Shown: positions 42,811 to 53,399 of the stretch, one piece after another
How the letters are laid out: each line of letters begins with the position of its first letter
How positions within the stretch are numbered: the first letter of the stretch is position 1
NCBI GenBank assembly: GCA_028583405.1
Contig: CM053264.1
Span: 9,169,030-9,233,029, forward strand
Direction: 5' to 3'
DNA length: 64,000 bases
Source: Pogonophryne albipinna
Taxonomy: Eukaryota > Chordata > Actinopteri > Perciformes > Artedidraconidae
Notes under the pieces: generated by a model
What the model was told of the DNA's origin: nothing
Database searches by the model: none
What the model saw: the letters and a program-made list of their open reading frames with translations, nothing else
Position numbers and translations under genes: made by a program

Positions 42811-44790
42811 GGAGAATGTCACACACATTTAACACACACACACACATCTCTTCCCACACATCAAACACCTCCCCTCTCTCCTTCCTCCCCTATGTCTCCA
42901 AATAAGGCAGGTCATTGTGACTGAAATAGTCAGTTACGACGATCAAACGGAGCGACTGTAGCCAGGGGTTCCTTGCGTTCCCTCCTGGGCGGGACCGCGT
43001 TCGTTCACGTTATCGGAGCGAGACGCCTTTTAATTAAAGCCCCGTGTTTTTATGTAGCTCCGCCTTGGCCTGCTGATCTATGGTATAAAAGAAGGCCCGC
43101 CCAGTGCAGAGAAACAAACCCACCCGTTGGGGAAAGGAGCGCTTTCTCTCCCCACTGATTCAGGGTTGGTGTGTTGTTGGGTTTTTCAGTGTCTGAGGTG
43201 TGGAGAATCTGACCTCTGATCAGTAGGATCTAAGACGCACGCTGACCCTGGGCTTCATTTAGAAAAATGAGCCACATCATTAGTTGTCTCATATTCTTTT
43301 TACTGATTATACATAATAAAATATAGGCTTAAATCAAAGATATTTTTCTAAATGAAGCCCCTCACTACTGCACTTACTCTACAGTCTACACTGGAGTACC
43401 CCCCCCCCATCTCCTCCCTCCTCCCTCCATCTTCTATTCATTTTCACGACAGCTGGGCTGTGTTAAGTCACACGGAGACGCTGATATTAATGAGTATGCT
43501 GATGACGACGACGACGGTAGTAATTATGTATTCTGAATGAGCTGTTTTTTTATTTTTCTCTTTTAGTTTCCAGTTTTGTTTTTCAAAAAAGATTGAAGAA
43601 AACAGAGGATTAAAAAAAAAAAGATGTAAAGTCCTTTTTTTAAATTGCGTGTAATGTTACTGAAGTAATGCTGAAGTCTTAGCTGTTCCTATGTAGTGCA
43701 TGACAACAGGATTCGGGAAAAAACACACAAACCGATCTTAACGCTGCTCTCTCCTGAGATCATTTCTCGCATATAGATTGTCATTCTAGCAAGATTGTAC
43801 ATTTAGTATCTTCTCGTGATCACGTGACTTCAAACGATGAAAAATATATATAAATCTAGATGAACGGGCTCTGCTTTGATATCATGGAAAATACACATTT
43901 AAAAAGAGATCTGTGATTTTGGGATTTAAGTGTGTTTTTCTTGTCTTTTTTCTTTGTTCCCGACGCTTCATCTCTGTTTGCGTTTTCACGGAGATATATT
44001 GATCCTTATGCATCATTTTTTGTTGAATTCATGTTATGTTGTTTGTGTGGAAAGGGGCATGTTGTGGGTGTGAAGGTGACGGGGACGGGAAATTGAAAAA
44101 TAAACGGGAGGTATCCGGCATGGGGGATGGGTTATGGGATTACGTGTGTGTTTTGTCATTTTCAGTCTGGTGTTTCGTCCAGTTGTAAGCCAACACCGAC
44201 TTTTATTTTCTAATGATTCTTGCTGATAGAATAAGTGGAGAGCTGAGAGGAGGTGAGGAAGAGAGGGAATTACTTGCAGTTACGGTTGAATAGCCAGGCC
44301 TGTGTATATATATATAATGGATTTTCACTCCTCTCCTTCCTTCCTCCCTCTCTTCCCCTTCCCTTTCCTTCGGGCATGCTTTACCATCCACTCCTCACTG
44401 TCGCCTGTATACATATGATGGGCATTGAGAGAGATTACAGCGAGTCAGGGAATAAAACTATCTCCCGTTCATCTCCATACAGTCATACTAAAGGTTTGTC
44501 CCCATGTTAACATTACATTGAAAGAAACACAGTGAGGAGATGGTGGGTTTTTATGAAGGCTGCAGTGGGGTGGGTCCTTTGGTTTTCACAGTGTGCTCAT
44601 GAGACGCCCAGCAGAGGGCAGTAGAGTAGACGAGGAAGCAGGATTTCTATTGTTTTTTTATTTCCTTCTCTGGGGTTATATTATATTGGTTTTGTTTTCC
44701 ACTGTGTAATATTGTGCAGGCCATTTGCATCTACTGGGAAAACGCTTTCTACACTGTATTCCATAATAAAGTTTTGAATGTACATACAGA
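42811..44790 (+). other. app: app 3' UTR and polyadenylation signals
   Basis: Long AT-rich 3' UTR with AATAAA at 44099-44104, 44451-44456 and 44765-44770. The last is followed by a GT-rich stretch (GATGCTGTGTCCGAGGTTTTT), the best candidate for the distal end. Several signals are in line with alternative 3' ends known for vertebrate APP. A LINE-tail-like piece (AGATAAACCTTTATTGAATG) follows at about 44823. Confidence 0.65.
43250..43360. mobile_element. Short MITE in app 3' UTR
   Basis: Inverted ends GGGCTTCATTTAGAAAAAT (43250-43268) and ATTTTTCTAAATGAAGCCC (43342-43360) are perfect complements over 19 bp around an AT-rich 73-bp interior. It lies 440 bp after the app stop, inside the presumed 3' UTR. 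No clear target-site duplication is readable. Confidence 0.75.
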
Positions 44791-45560
44791 TGCTGTGTCC
44801 GAGGTTTTTATTGCATTTAAGATAAGATAAACCTTTATTGAATGAAATACAACATGAAAATAAGGTCACTGTACATCATGTGAAAACTGCCGTATTGCCT
44901 TCAGAGATCAGTTGTTGCATTGTTGACAGGAGTTTATTTTATAGGAACACACACAATATTGCACAATAATCCATTGCAATGTAATACAACATTTAAAGCT
45001 ATGATTATTTATTTTGCCAGTCCTGAGTGCCATTTAAAATAACATATTTTAAAGGAGTTCAGCCAACTATGTGATTTATTTTATTCTATTGACTTATTAT
45101 TCAGTATTTCCGGCTGAAGGACATATCGGAGGGCATCATGACACAAATTAAGTGAGGTCATTTCGCCAAAGGTTAGAGTACTTTGCATTAAACTGAAACA
45201 AAACGATTGCTTTAAGCAAACCCTATCTATAAATGATTTATTCAATAAAATGAAATGTTAAGATCAAGGGGTTAAACTACAATCCATTTAACAAGCCGAG
45301 AACAATTATTAATGTATTGGTGAAAAGTGTTTGCTCCCTACATCTATGCATCATCACATAATGATAAAAGTAACATTTAGGGAAATCTGAAATTGCAGAG
45401 ATAAAAGTCAAAATAGTTAAGATCGAACAAACGATTCAACAATACTCCATACAATGACATTCTGACGTGTTTATCACAAGGCAAACAGCTACAGCTGATG
45501 ACATAATTTAATAATTTAACCTCTAAATAAAGTTTGGTGTCATTTGAGGTCACCTAAATA

Positions 45561-45677
45561 TGCGCAGTGCTGCGCAAACAAGGCGCCTTTCTGACGTCCT
45601 CGAGCGCCACACGACCTCCCACAATCCACCGCGGTCTACCACATTCGGATATACTACTCAAGAGTGTCAAATCCAAG
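45561..45677 (+). promoter_or_regulatory. atp5pf: Promoter and non-coding exon 1 of atp5pf
   Basis: A GC-richer island in AT-rich surroundings. It holds TGCGCAGTGCTGCGCA (45561-45576), which resembles spaced NRF-1 half-sites, and CTGACGTCCTCG (from 45591), a near-consensus CRE. A donor AAATCCAAG|GTGAGT at 45678 would end a non-coding first exon, and the next acceptor, CCCTCAG at 46424, directly precedes the ATG. NRF-1 and CRE control is common for nuclear genes of oxidative phosphorylation; use here is inferred. Confidence 0.6.
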
Positions 45678-46424
45678 GTGAGTGCTACTTCTTGATATAC
45701 ACTATTAACCTTTTACTCTTACGCTATATGTCGTGACTCTACATGTTGATTAATGTCTGTTTGTTTAATTGGAGAGTATAATGTTAGCGGGACTTGCTGC
45801 AACACAATAAACGAGAGAGGACACGGTTTGAAAGTCTCCTAAGCTAACGCTATTTTAGCATGTTGGCATTAGTTCGCAATAAGTCAATGATAAACCAATG
45901 CTGCTCGACGTCGTTGTGACAATACTTATGTAAGCAAGTGTTTAACAAGTCACAGCTGTTACATGTGAAGCTATCAGCCTCATTCACCAGAAGCTCCGAT
46001 GTGTACAACATAAGCTAATGGATGCTAAATTAGATTCTATCATGCTAGCGCTACTTAGCTATAGCTATATTGGAAGAATGTACACATTATTTACCCGAGT
46101 ATAAGTACTTATAGCACACCGTAGAAATAGTTTAAGAAGCCTTAAATTGAAATACTCAATTATAGTAAAAGTACCTCAAAATTGTACACGGAGACACTTC
46201 CATGTTACATTCCATCATAAGTGCAGTAGATGACCATTTCTGTAAAGTTTAATACAATCCTTTAATAAAGCATGTCAACATTTTAACCAGGATATAGTTT
46301 CAAGTCCTTTTTGAGTTGTACGTTTCTCCATAATGTAATTTCAGGCTATGCAATTCCTACTAATATGTAACAGACTGAATCACATCCAGATACAGATTTA
46401 ACCCGAGGCTGTCTGTTCCCTCAG

Positions 46425-47115
46425 ATGGCACTTCACAGATTGTTCCAGCTGTCCTCCGTGCTGCGCTCCTCCGTGAGCCTGACGCTGCGCAGGAACATCG
46501 GCCTCTCTGCTGTGGTCTTCAACCGGGCCAAGGACCTCGACCCAATCCAGAAACTATTCCTGGACAAGATCCGGTCCTACAAAACCAAGAGCAGGTAAGT
46601 CGATTGTACACAGCCCCATGACCTACACCCACATGACCTACACCCATACTTTGTCCAGTATTAGATTTCACTGATCAGACACAAGCATATTTGTCCTTCT
46701 CAACATGCAATTTAATTTCAGTCCTCCTTGCCTATTTATTTAAATGGGAATCTCCTCCAGTCATCGCCGTTGATCACGCTCATCTTGTGAACATAATGTG
46801 ATTTGCCTTGGCTCTTCCAGGGCGTCTGGTGGGGTTGTGGACGGAGATGCCTCCTACGATAAGAACATGTCCGATGAGATTTTCAAACTGCAGAGGCTTT
46901 ATGGCGGAGGGGACCTCGACAAGTTCCCTGAATTAAAATTCACAGGTAAGACCGTTTTTGTCTCCTTTTATCTTCAATGACATAACATATGTGATGCTTT
47001 TAGTGCTTACAATAATTTAATTTAATTATTTCAATAATCTCGACCAACTATCGCTCATGATTTTTTCTTCTTGCTTTGTTTTCCAGACCCCATCCACGAT
47101 GAAGCGGCCAAGTGA
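46425..47115 (+). CDS. atp5pf: Mitochondrial ATP synthase coupling factor 6 (F6)
   Basis: Peripheral-stalk subunit of mitochondrial F1Fo ATP synthase, helping to hold the F1 head to the membrane stator. Three coding exons: 46425-46594, 46821-46945, 47087-47115, giving 107 aa (human 108). The N-terminus is a typical import presequence rich in Arg, Ser and Leu (RLFQLSSVLRSS, ending near RRNIG). The mature part keeps LDPIQKLFLDKIRSYKTKSR, the helical EIFKLQRLYGGGDLDKFPEL, and a short tail DPIHDEAAK, shorter and diverged from the mammalian end. The ATG sits right at the start of its exon after a non-coding leader exon, as the splice sites indicate. In mammals this gene shares a bidirectional promoter with GABPA; no gabpa exon is present here. 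Confidence 0.96.
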
Positions 47116-47164
47116 ATGCTGTCCATGTTGTGTACCTCCTACATGTCACAAATATGTTGTATTT

Positions 47165-47170
47165 AATAAA
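47165..47170 (+). terminator. atp5pf: Polyadenylation signal of atp5pf
   Basis: AATAAA 50 bp after the stop codon, in TTTAATAAAAAG, followed by TGGTTGTT. This gives a very short 3' UTR. Confidence 0.8.
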
Positions 47171-47357
47171 AAGATATTGGATTGAACATAGGTTTACTGG
47201 TTGTTAATTAAGCTGCCTTTGAAGGTTACCAAACACTGGATTGTCTGGTGTTTTTTGTCATTTGTTCCACCAAATCCTTTACAGCTGAGGCATGGTTAAG
47301 TTGAGCATGCACAGGAAAGTAACATTTGGTAATACAAGTAAAAGTGTGTAAACGGTC

Positions 47358-47462
47358 CTCTGCCCTTCAGAGGGCAGGTCTTCTTCGCAGAGGACGTTGG
47401 CTCCAACAAGGGCGCCATCATCGGCATGATGGCGGAAGGCACGTCATTGCAGCTGTGATCGC
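47358..47462 (+). pseudogene. Decayed copy of app exon 17
   Basis: Matches the acceptor region and the first two thirds of the app transmembrane exon (41917-42063), including GAGGACGTTGGCTCCAACAA. It has several substitutions (GGCATGATGGCGGAA against GGCCTGATGGTGGGA) and a 1-base loss near GGCACGTCATTG that shifts the frame, then it breaks off before the exon end. It lies only 190 bp after the atp5pf polyadenylation signal. This is an older event than the copy at 48663. Confidence 0.88.
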
Positions 47463-47927
47463 CACAGGATAATATCACAGCCTAATTGTCTTTAGATATA
47501 TTTATAGATTTCACGGGAACGCCACACTTTATATCAAGCATCGATCTCCTTTGCTGTTTGGTAAGTAGTTAAGCCTTAAGAAACGCATGTGGGTTTTCTT
47601 TCATTTTTTATTCATACATCTGACCTTATGTTTGAATATGTGAGAGTGGGTGGAGTTTTATCAGCCATTTAAGGGAAAGGCTGTTCATTTGTTCTTGACT
47701 GAGATGTGCCTGCTATTCCCAAACAGTCCTGGGGGTGCCAGCAGAGGTTTGTAATAGTTTGAGCATTGGGTAAAGAATTACTTTTTTGACATATGTTTTT
47801 TTCCGTGACATTTTTCCACATACATTTCAGCATTACTATATTACTTATATATTATCAATATATTTGAAATATAGGAGGAAAAAGAATGTTTTTTTCTAAG
47901 ATAAGGGTCCGCCTTATATTATAGCTC

Positions 47928-48175
47928 AGAGAGATACAACACTGCTCAGTGTTGTAATAATATAACGCAACAATACAAATACAATGTCTCTTTTCTAATT
48001 TATATTTTTGAAAAAGTTAGATATGTCCTGAACAAATGTGTTTACATAAGGGTCCCGCCTTTATATGGGGAAAAGAGGATTTGACTACTTAGCACTACAA
48101 AAAACCTTTCCATACCCTGTCTGGTCAGATGGCTCAGAGAGATGACTTCAGGTTGTGAGTTCAAGTCTTCTGAGG
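47928..48175 (+). repeat. tRNA-like SINE modules
   Basis: AGCTCAGAGAGATACAACACTG (from 47929, cut short here) and the segment at 48121-48175 (AGATGGCTCAGAGAGATGAC, then GAGTTCAAGTC) resemble the A and B boxes of RNA polymerase III promoters. Similar modules recur at 49600-49660, 49729-49800 and 49955-50015. They look like degenerate tRNA-derived SINE fragments, not functional tRNAs. Confidence 0.45.
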
Positions 48176-48204
48176 AGAATCCAACAACCTAAAATGAAGA
48201 AGAC

Positions 48205-48505
48205 AAATATCAAATCAAGTTTTATTTATATAGCACATTTATAAACGATTTTTGGTCGAGTCAAAGTGCTCTACATATAATAAAAATAGCCTACAGTAGA
48301 GACACTTTACAGCAAATGCAACAGCACAGATTGTTCAGAATATCAGTATGAGAAAAACGACACCCTCTCCTTAGACCCTCACATTGTACAAGGAAAAACT
48401 TCCAGAGAAAACCCACAGTTTAAGGGGAAAAAAATGGGAGAAACCTCAGGGAGAGCAACAGAGGAGGGATCCCTCTCCCAGGACGGACAGACGTGCAATA
48501 GATGC
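48205..48505 (+). repeat. 3' tail of a teleost non-LTR retroposon
   Basis: TTTTATTTATATAGCACATT followed by a block with CAGAGAAAACCCACAG, GGGAGAAACCTCAGGGAGAG and CAGGACGGACAGACGTGC. This composition is typical of common fish LINE/SINE tails. A related TTTATTTATATAGCACC tail lies at 56238. Confidence 0.6.
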
Positions 48506-48622
48506 CGTGTGTAAATACACCAAGAGCACGGCTCGTCTCGTACTTGTGTGGTTGGCGCAAGGGTTTGTTCCTCGGCACTTAGGCGCCCGTGTCGAGGTTC
48601 GATTTCCACTGCCAAACTCTTG

Positions 48623-49288
<666 letters not shown>

Positions 49289-49599
49289 TGTGTGCAAAAT
49301 AAGAAAAGAAAATAGGTCAAAATGGAGTTATTAACTAGGTCAAAAATAGATAAATTAAATAAGTGCATTGCATGCATGTAATTATTACAAAACTGTAAGC
49401 TTAGATATAGCCAGGGGAGGATAGTTTAAACATATATCTTTTTGGATAAGGATCCTCCCCCTCATATAAAAATGAGTTTTTTTAGAAAGAAAAGTGTTTA
49501 CATGAAGGTGTTCGTGGCACAATTGTAGGACATACTCTGAGCTATTGTTGGTGTTTGCTAGATTTTGTCACAAAAAGAAAAAAACAAGTCATAGTGCAA

Positions 49600-50030
49600 A
49601 CAGTCAGAGTGATACAACACTGCTCAGGTAAGCTGAAGTCTTGGGTTCGATCCTCCTGAGGCGCAGGAGTTTTCAAAATCTCCGACCCAAAAGTTGAGAA
49701 TGAATTTACCAAATGAAAGGTTTATCTCTCAGGTCAGATGGCTCAGAGGGATAGAAGACTGACTGTGAGACTGCAGGTTGTGGGTTCAAGGCTTATCAGG
49801 TGCACTCATCTTTAAGGTCCACAAACCCAAATGAACAAGACATAAGCTCCACGAAACAATAATGTCTCAGGTCAAATAAGAGGTGCTTGGGCTGTGTATT
49901 TTAAGGTCCAAACCTGAGGTGAAAATCACAAAGAGGCCAGGGAACATCTCACTGAGTCAGGTCGTATGGCTTACGTCTTGGAGACCAGAGAACGTGAGTT
50001 CAAACCTCAGGTGGTCCACTGGTTTTAAAG
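49600..50030 (+). repeat. Cluster of tRNA-like SINE modules
   Basis: Three further segments with B-box-like motifs: GGGTTCGATCC (about 49643), GGGTTCAAGGC (about 49782, preceded 45 bases earlier by the A-box-like ATGGCTCAGAGG) and GAGTTCAAACC (about 49996). The unit at 49729-49800 is the most complete and resembles a Leu/Ser-type tRNA in layout. Confidence 0.45.
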
Positions 50031-50075
50031 ATCCAGGAGTTTGAGTCTTGTGCCATGCAGAGTTTTAATGTGTAA

Positions 50076-50117
50076 ACCACGTCTTCATTGATGTCAGATG
50101 AGTGTCCTCGCAGCCCT
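50076..50117 (-). repeat. Partial copy of the exon-like segment at 52571
   Basis: On the minus strand, CTCCTCACAG|GGCTGCGAGGAC and on through GACATCAATGAAGACGTG match the start of the segment at 52500-52612 and then diverge. Both are flanked by degenerate TATAGTA/GTCGAAATATCAGAAA repeats. Confidence 0.6.
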
Positions 50118-50404
50118 GTGAGGAGAAAAAAAGAAAAAGACTCCAGTCAGTATGTCGAAAATATCAGAAAGACTTTCTCGTTTAGTGTGTCAAAAAATCC
50201 AGGAAAAACAACATAGTTCAAAATGTAAATACAGATAGCATAGTATACTATGACTATGTTGGAAATAGTCATAGTGTAGTATGTTGGAGATATCAGAAAA
50301 GTCATAGTATAGTACAGTGGCGTAGGCAGATATCAAAGAGTGGGTGGAAGACCACACATACTTAATATGTCCTAAAACGCATGTTAACTGAAATAAGCCA
50401 GTCA

Positions 50405-50568
50405 GAATGGACCTCCTTGAGTTCTCCGATTGGTTGGTTTTGTGGCACATTTGTAACGCTGTGCCAACTTGAGCGCGCACAGGGTGGAGAGGGAGAGAGA
50501 GGGAGAGAGAGCGCGTGCAGCGGTCTGCTTGCGCACGGAGCAGGAGTTTGTGAGAGGGCTAATGCTGC
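50405..50568. repeat. Dispersed repeat, interrupted copy
   Basis: TTGGTTGGTTTTGTGGCACA to GCAGCGGTCTGCTTGCGCA recurs at 60030-60250. Here it is cut by the TIR element at 50569-51335 and resumes as GAGACAATTGTGCTTGCAAA. GA-rich simple sequence lies inside. Confidence 0.75.
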
Positions 50569-51335
50569 GTTCACATTGGACGCGATGCGATGTTTGGGGG
50601 CGGCGCGATTACATGTAAAGTCAATGCAGAGATGCGGACAGACGCGAATTTGCTCCGATGGCGAGCATGAAGCGGTGGACGCGGCGCGAATCACGCGATT
50701 GAGGCGATTGAACGGTGCCGCGTCAAACGCAAGAGTTCAATTTTTTCAACTCGAGCGTCAAATTCACGTGACGCGTTCTCGCGGTAGCCAATCAGCGGTG
50801 AGGATCTCAGCCTGCCGTCACTGACGTTCAACCAGAAAACATCAGCCGTTAGCTGTTAGCAGTTAGCACACAGAGATCACAGCTCCTCATATCTGTTCAG
50901 AAACTGGACAAAAGTTAAGTACAAACCACAGACTGTCTGTGTCATGGCGAATACAGTCACTGCTTTATTTATGTCTGTAGGCCGTTGTTATGAGTGTGGA
51001 GTGAGCATATACAACGTTAGCTTAGCCTGGTCGACCCTTTCAGAAAACAAGCATTTTAAAACGTTTTTCGCCTGCCGTCTTGTCTGCAGACTTGTCAAGC
51101 ATTCATTCATGGTTTTTACTAACCGGTAGCAGTATGTTGTTACTTCGGCATCATTTAGAAACGTGTATTACAATTTAATCACTGTAAAATATGTTCATTT
51201 TGTTGTAGTTGTAGCTCCCGAGCCAGCGCGTCTTGTTTGAGTGATGCGAGTAAACACAGCTGGCAGCCGTGGTGAAACTCGAGCGATAGAGCGAAGCGAA
51301 TATTCGCATCGCGTCCGGTGTGAACGCAGCATTAG
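50569..51335. mobile_element. DNA transposon with TGCTGCGTTCACA ends
   Basis: A 767-bp element with inverted ends CTAATGCTGCGTTCACA and TGTGAACGCAGCATTAG, rich in GCGATGCGA type motifs near both ends. A copy of the host repeat without this insertion exists near 60215, which supports it as an insertion at a TA. It has no transposase frame. Confidence 0.85.
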
Positions 51336-51833
51336 AGACAATTGTGCTTGCAAAATATATTTTTCTGTACTCAAAAATGTTAAATTGCGCGCCGCTCAAT
51401 AACATTTTCTATGCTCAAAATGTTTCATTGCGTGCTCAGGATAGAGGCACAAAAATAACGCCATAGAGAGCCCGAAGTACATGATTAATTCGAGGGAAAA
51501 TGTCAGTGGGACATGAGTCGAGCACCTCCACGAGTGATGGGAAGGTTATGCCCGCTGTCACCTTTCTCTTTAGCTGCTGTACAAACACTTCCACACAGAT
51601 GGGAAAGTGTGTGCTGGCAGGCTGAATTAATTAATTGTCACCAAAGGTAGACCGAGGCAACAATGCAGCAGCGGCTCTCATAAACCCGTATGTGTATAAT
51701 CTGCCTGTCAAGCACATGATTCCAAATGTTGTGTAGGTCCTTTACAGGGGAGACTTTGCCCAGGGTAGATTCACTTTGCCAATCGCCAAACTTTCCTAGC
51801 AACCTCCTCTTTCGCGACTCAGTGACGTCACAG

Positions 51834-52259
51834 TTAAGGATATCGTGTTTTATTAATCAAATCATCTTTCAGTGTCACAAGTTTAATGAAGTCAGCTTCT
51901 GTTTTCCTCAATGTAGTATAGTTTTCCTTAGGACCCTCGATTAGATCGATGCAATCTGTGACTGTTATAGTGGAACATTGCAGGCCTTTTGTTGCGTAGT
52001 CGCTCATTTCAAACAGCCTGTTGAACATGACGAGAATAAACACACATGTATTTGTGATGAGTAAAGAAGCAGCAATTTGCAGTATCTCATTCTGGATATC
52101 GGGGCTTGTAAGTTTCCCGTTCACAGGCAGGTCGTCCAGTCGCCGTTTTATTTCTGGGTCATAGTGAGAGATCATAAATCTATCGATTAGATGTTTGATT
52201 CGAAAATGATAAAAGTAGGGTAGACATGTGGATATTATCCGGCTGAACAAAACGTGCAT
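51834..52259 (-). CDS. Unrecognised 141-aa ORF with one membrane-like segment
   Basis: I do not recognise this protein. Its frame starts MHVLFSRIISTC, has a hydrophobic stretch at about residues 60-82 (ILQIAASLLITNTCVFILVM), a charged first third (DPEIKRRLDDLP) and a C-terminus with KLVTLKDDLINKTRYP. It could be a single-pass membrane protein. Upstream on the same strand are CCGGAAGT, an ETS-type site, and a short upstream ORF (MRFLHRILENSSK). The same 5' region, including that upstream ORF and the first codons MHVLF, recurs on the + strand at 63870-64000, where the window ends. It may be a gene, a processed copy or part of a repeat; no intron or polyadenylation signal was confirmed. Confidence 0.4.
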   Translation of the reverse strand: MHVLFSRIISTCLPYFYHFRIKHLIDRFMISHYDPEIKRRLDDLPVNGKLTSPDIQNEILQIAASLLITNTCVFILVMFNRLFEMSDYATKGLQCSTITVTDCIDLIEGPKENYTTLRKTEADFIKLVTLKDDLINKTRYP

Positions 52260-52496
52260 TTATCAAACAGGTTGGTTTCCCACAGATCTTATTTCGAGCT
52301 ATTTTCCAAGATCCTATGGAGAAATCTCATGGCTTTTTTGTCGAGGAAAGCCATGCGCAGATTACTTCCGGCTTTTAGGACGCATCACTGCACCACTCTA
52401 TATCTGAATTTGTAAAGAAGTAAGATACAATGATTTTCGAAAAATAAAAAAGTATTGAAAGTCTGACAATTTACAATACGCTACATTCACTGGCTG

Positions 52497-52612
52497 CTGT
52501 GACAGATTTTCCAGATCATTTTCCAGCCTTTTGGTATAGTACCGTAAGTCCTTCAGAAACTCAAGAAGCCACGTCTTCATTGATGTCAGATGAGTGTCCT
52601 CGCAGTCCTGTG
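52497..52612 (-). other. Exon-like segment, unrecognised
   Basis: On the minus strand, TTCTCTCCACAG is followed by an open frame beginning DCEDTHLTSMKTWLLEFL and continuing to a stop near 52398. A second exon-like piece at 52929-52985 (acceptor TTGTGTTTCAG, frame RSEVCRWTAVYRGNYGGVQ, then CAG|GTTTGT) joins it in phase. The two could be the end of an old gene. A partial copy of the start lies at 50076-50117, so a repeat origin is equally possible. I recognise no family. Confidence 0.3.
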
Positions 52613-53399
52613 GAGAGAAAAGAAGACACCATGAAGTCTGTATAGTAGGAACTGACTATAGAATGGAAATATCAGAAAAGACGACATAGTATATATGAAA
52701 CAAGTTGTATAGTAGGTCAAAATGAACATACAAAAAGTAGATTAATAGTATTATGAATAAAAGGTATGTCGAAATATCAAAAAAATAATATCGTGGTAAA
52801 AAGCCATACAAATGTCAAAGTCAAGTATGTCATAAAAGGCATAAAAAATCATATGTCATAAATAAATTCATAGTTACTCATAGATGTGATTTAGTGTTAG
52901 TTATATGTATAAAATAACGGAGACAAACCTGAACTCCTCCATAGTTCCCTCTGTAAACAGCAGTCCATCTGCAGACCTCCGAACGCTGAAACACAAGACA
53001 AAGAAAGTCCTCAGGATTTAAAGTTGCAATCATTTCCATTTGAAAAACAAACATTACGAAAGCTTTCGTAAAAACGTTATTAAAAAAGGAAACATTTTGT
53101 ACACTATTAATACATATATATTATATATATAGATACATATTAATAATATATATGGAGGTGATTAATATAGAATGCCAAAAAGTGTAATTAATATCAGAAT
53201 ACATGCCAAAGTATGTCATTAAAAAAAGTAGTCAAAGAGAGTTGTTGTTTTTACTCTACTGCATTTATTTGACAGCTTTTAGTTACTAGTTACATTTTAG
53301 GTTTAGATTATTAGCTAATATAAAATATAAATCATTAATTTAGTCAACTCTACATATATGTATAGGTGAAGATATTCAGCAGCAGTATATAAAGTTATT

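Noticed and set aside
49729..49800. Functional tRNA gene
   Set aside because: The B box deviates from consensus and I could not pair an acceptor stem; it fits a SINE remnant better.
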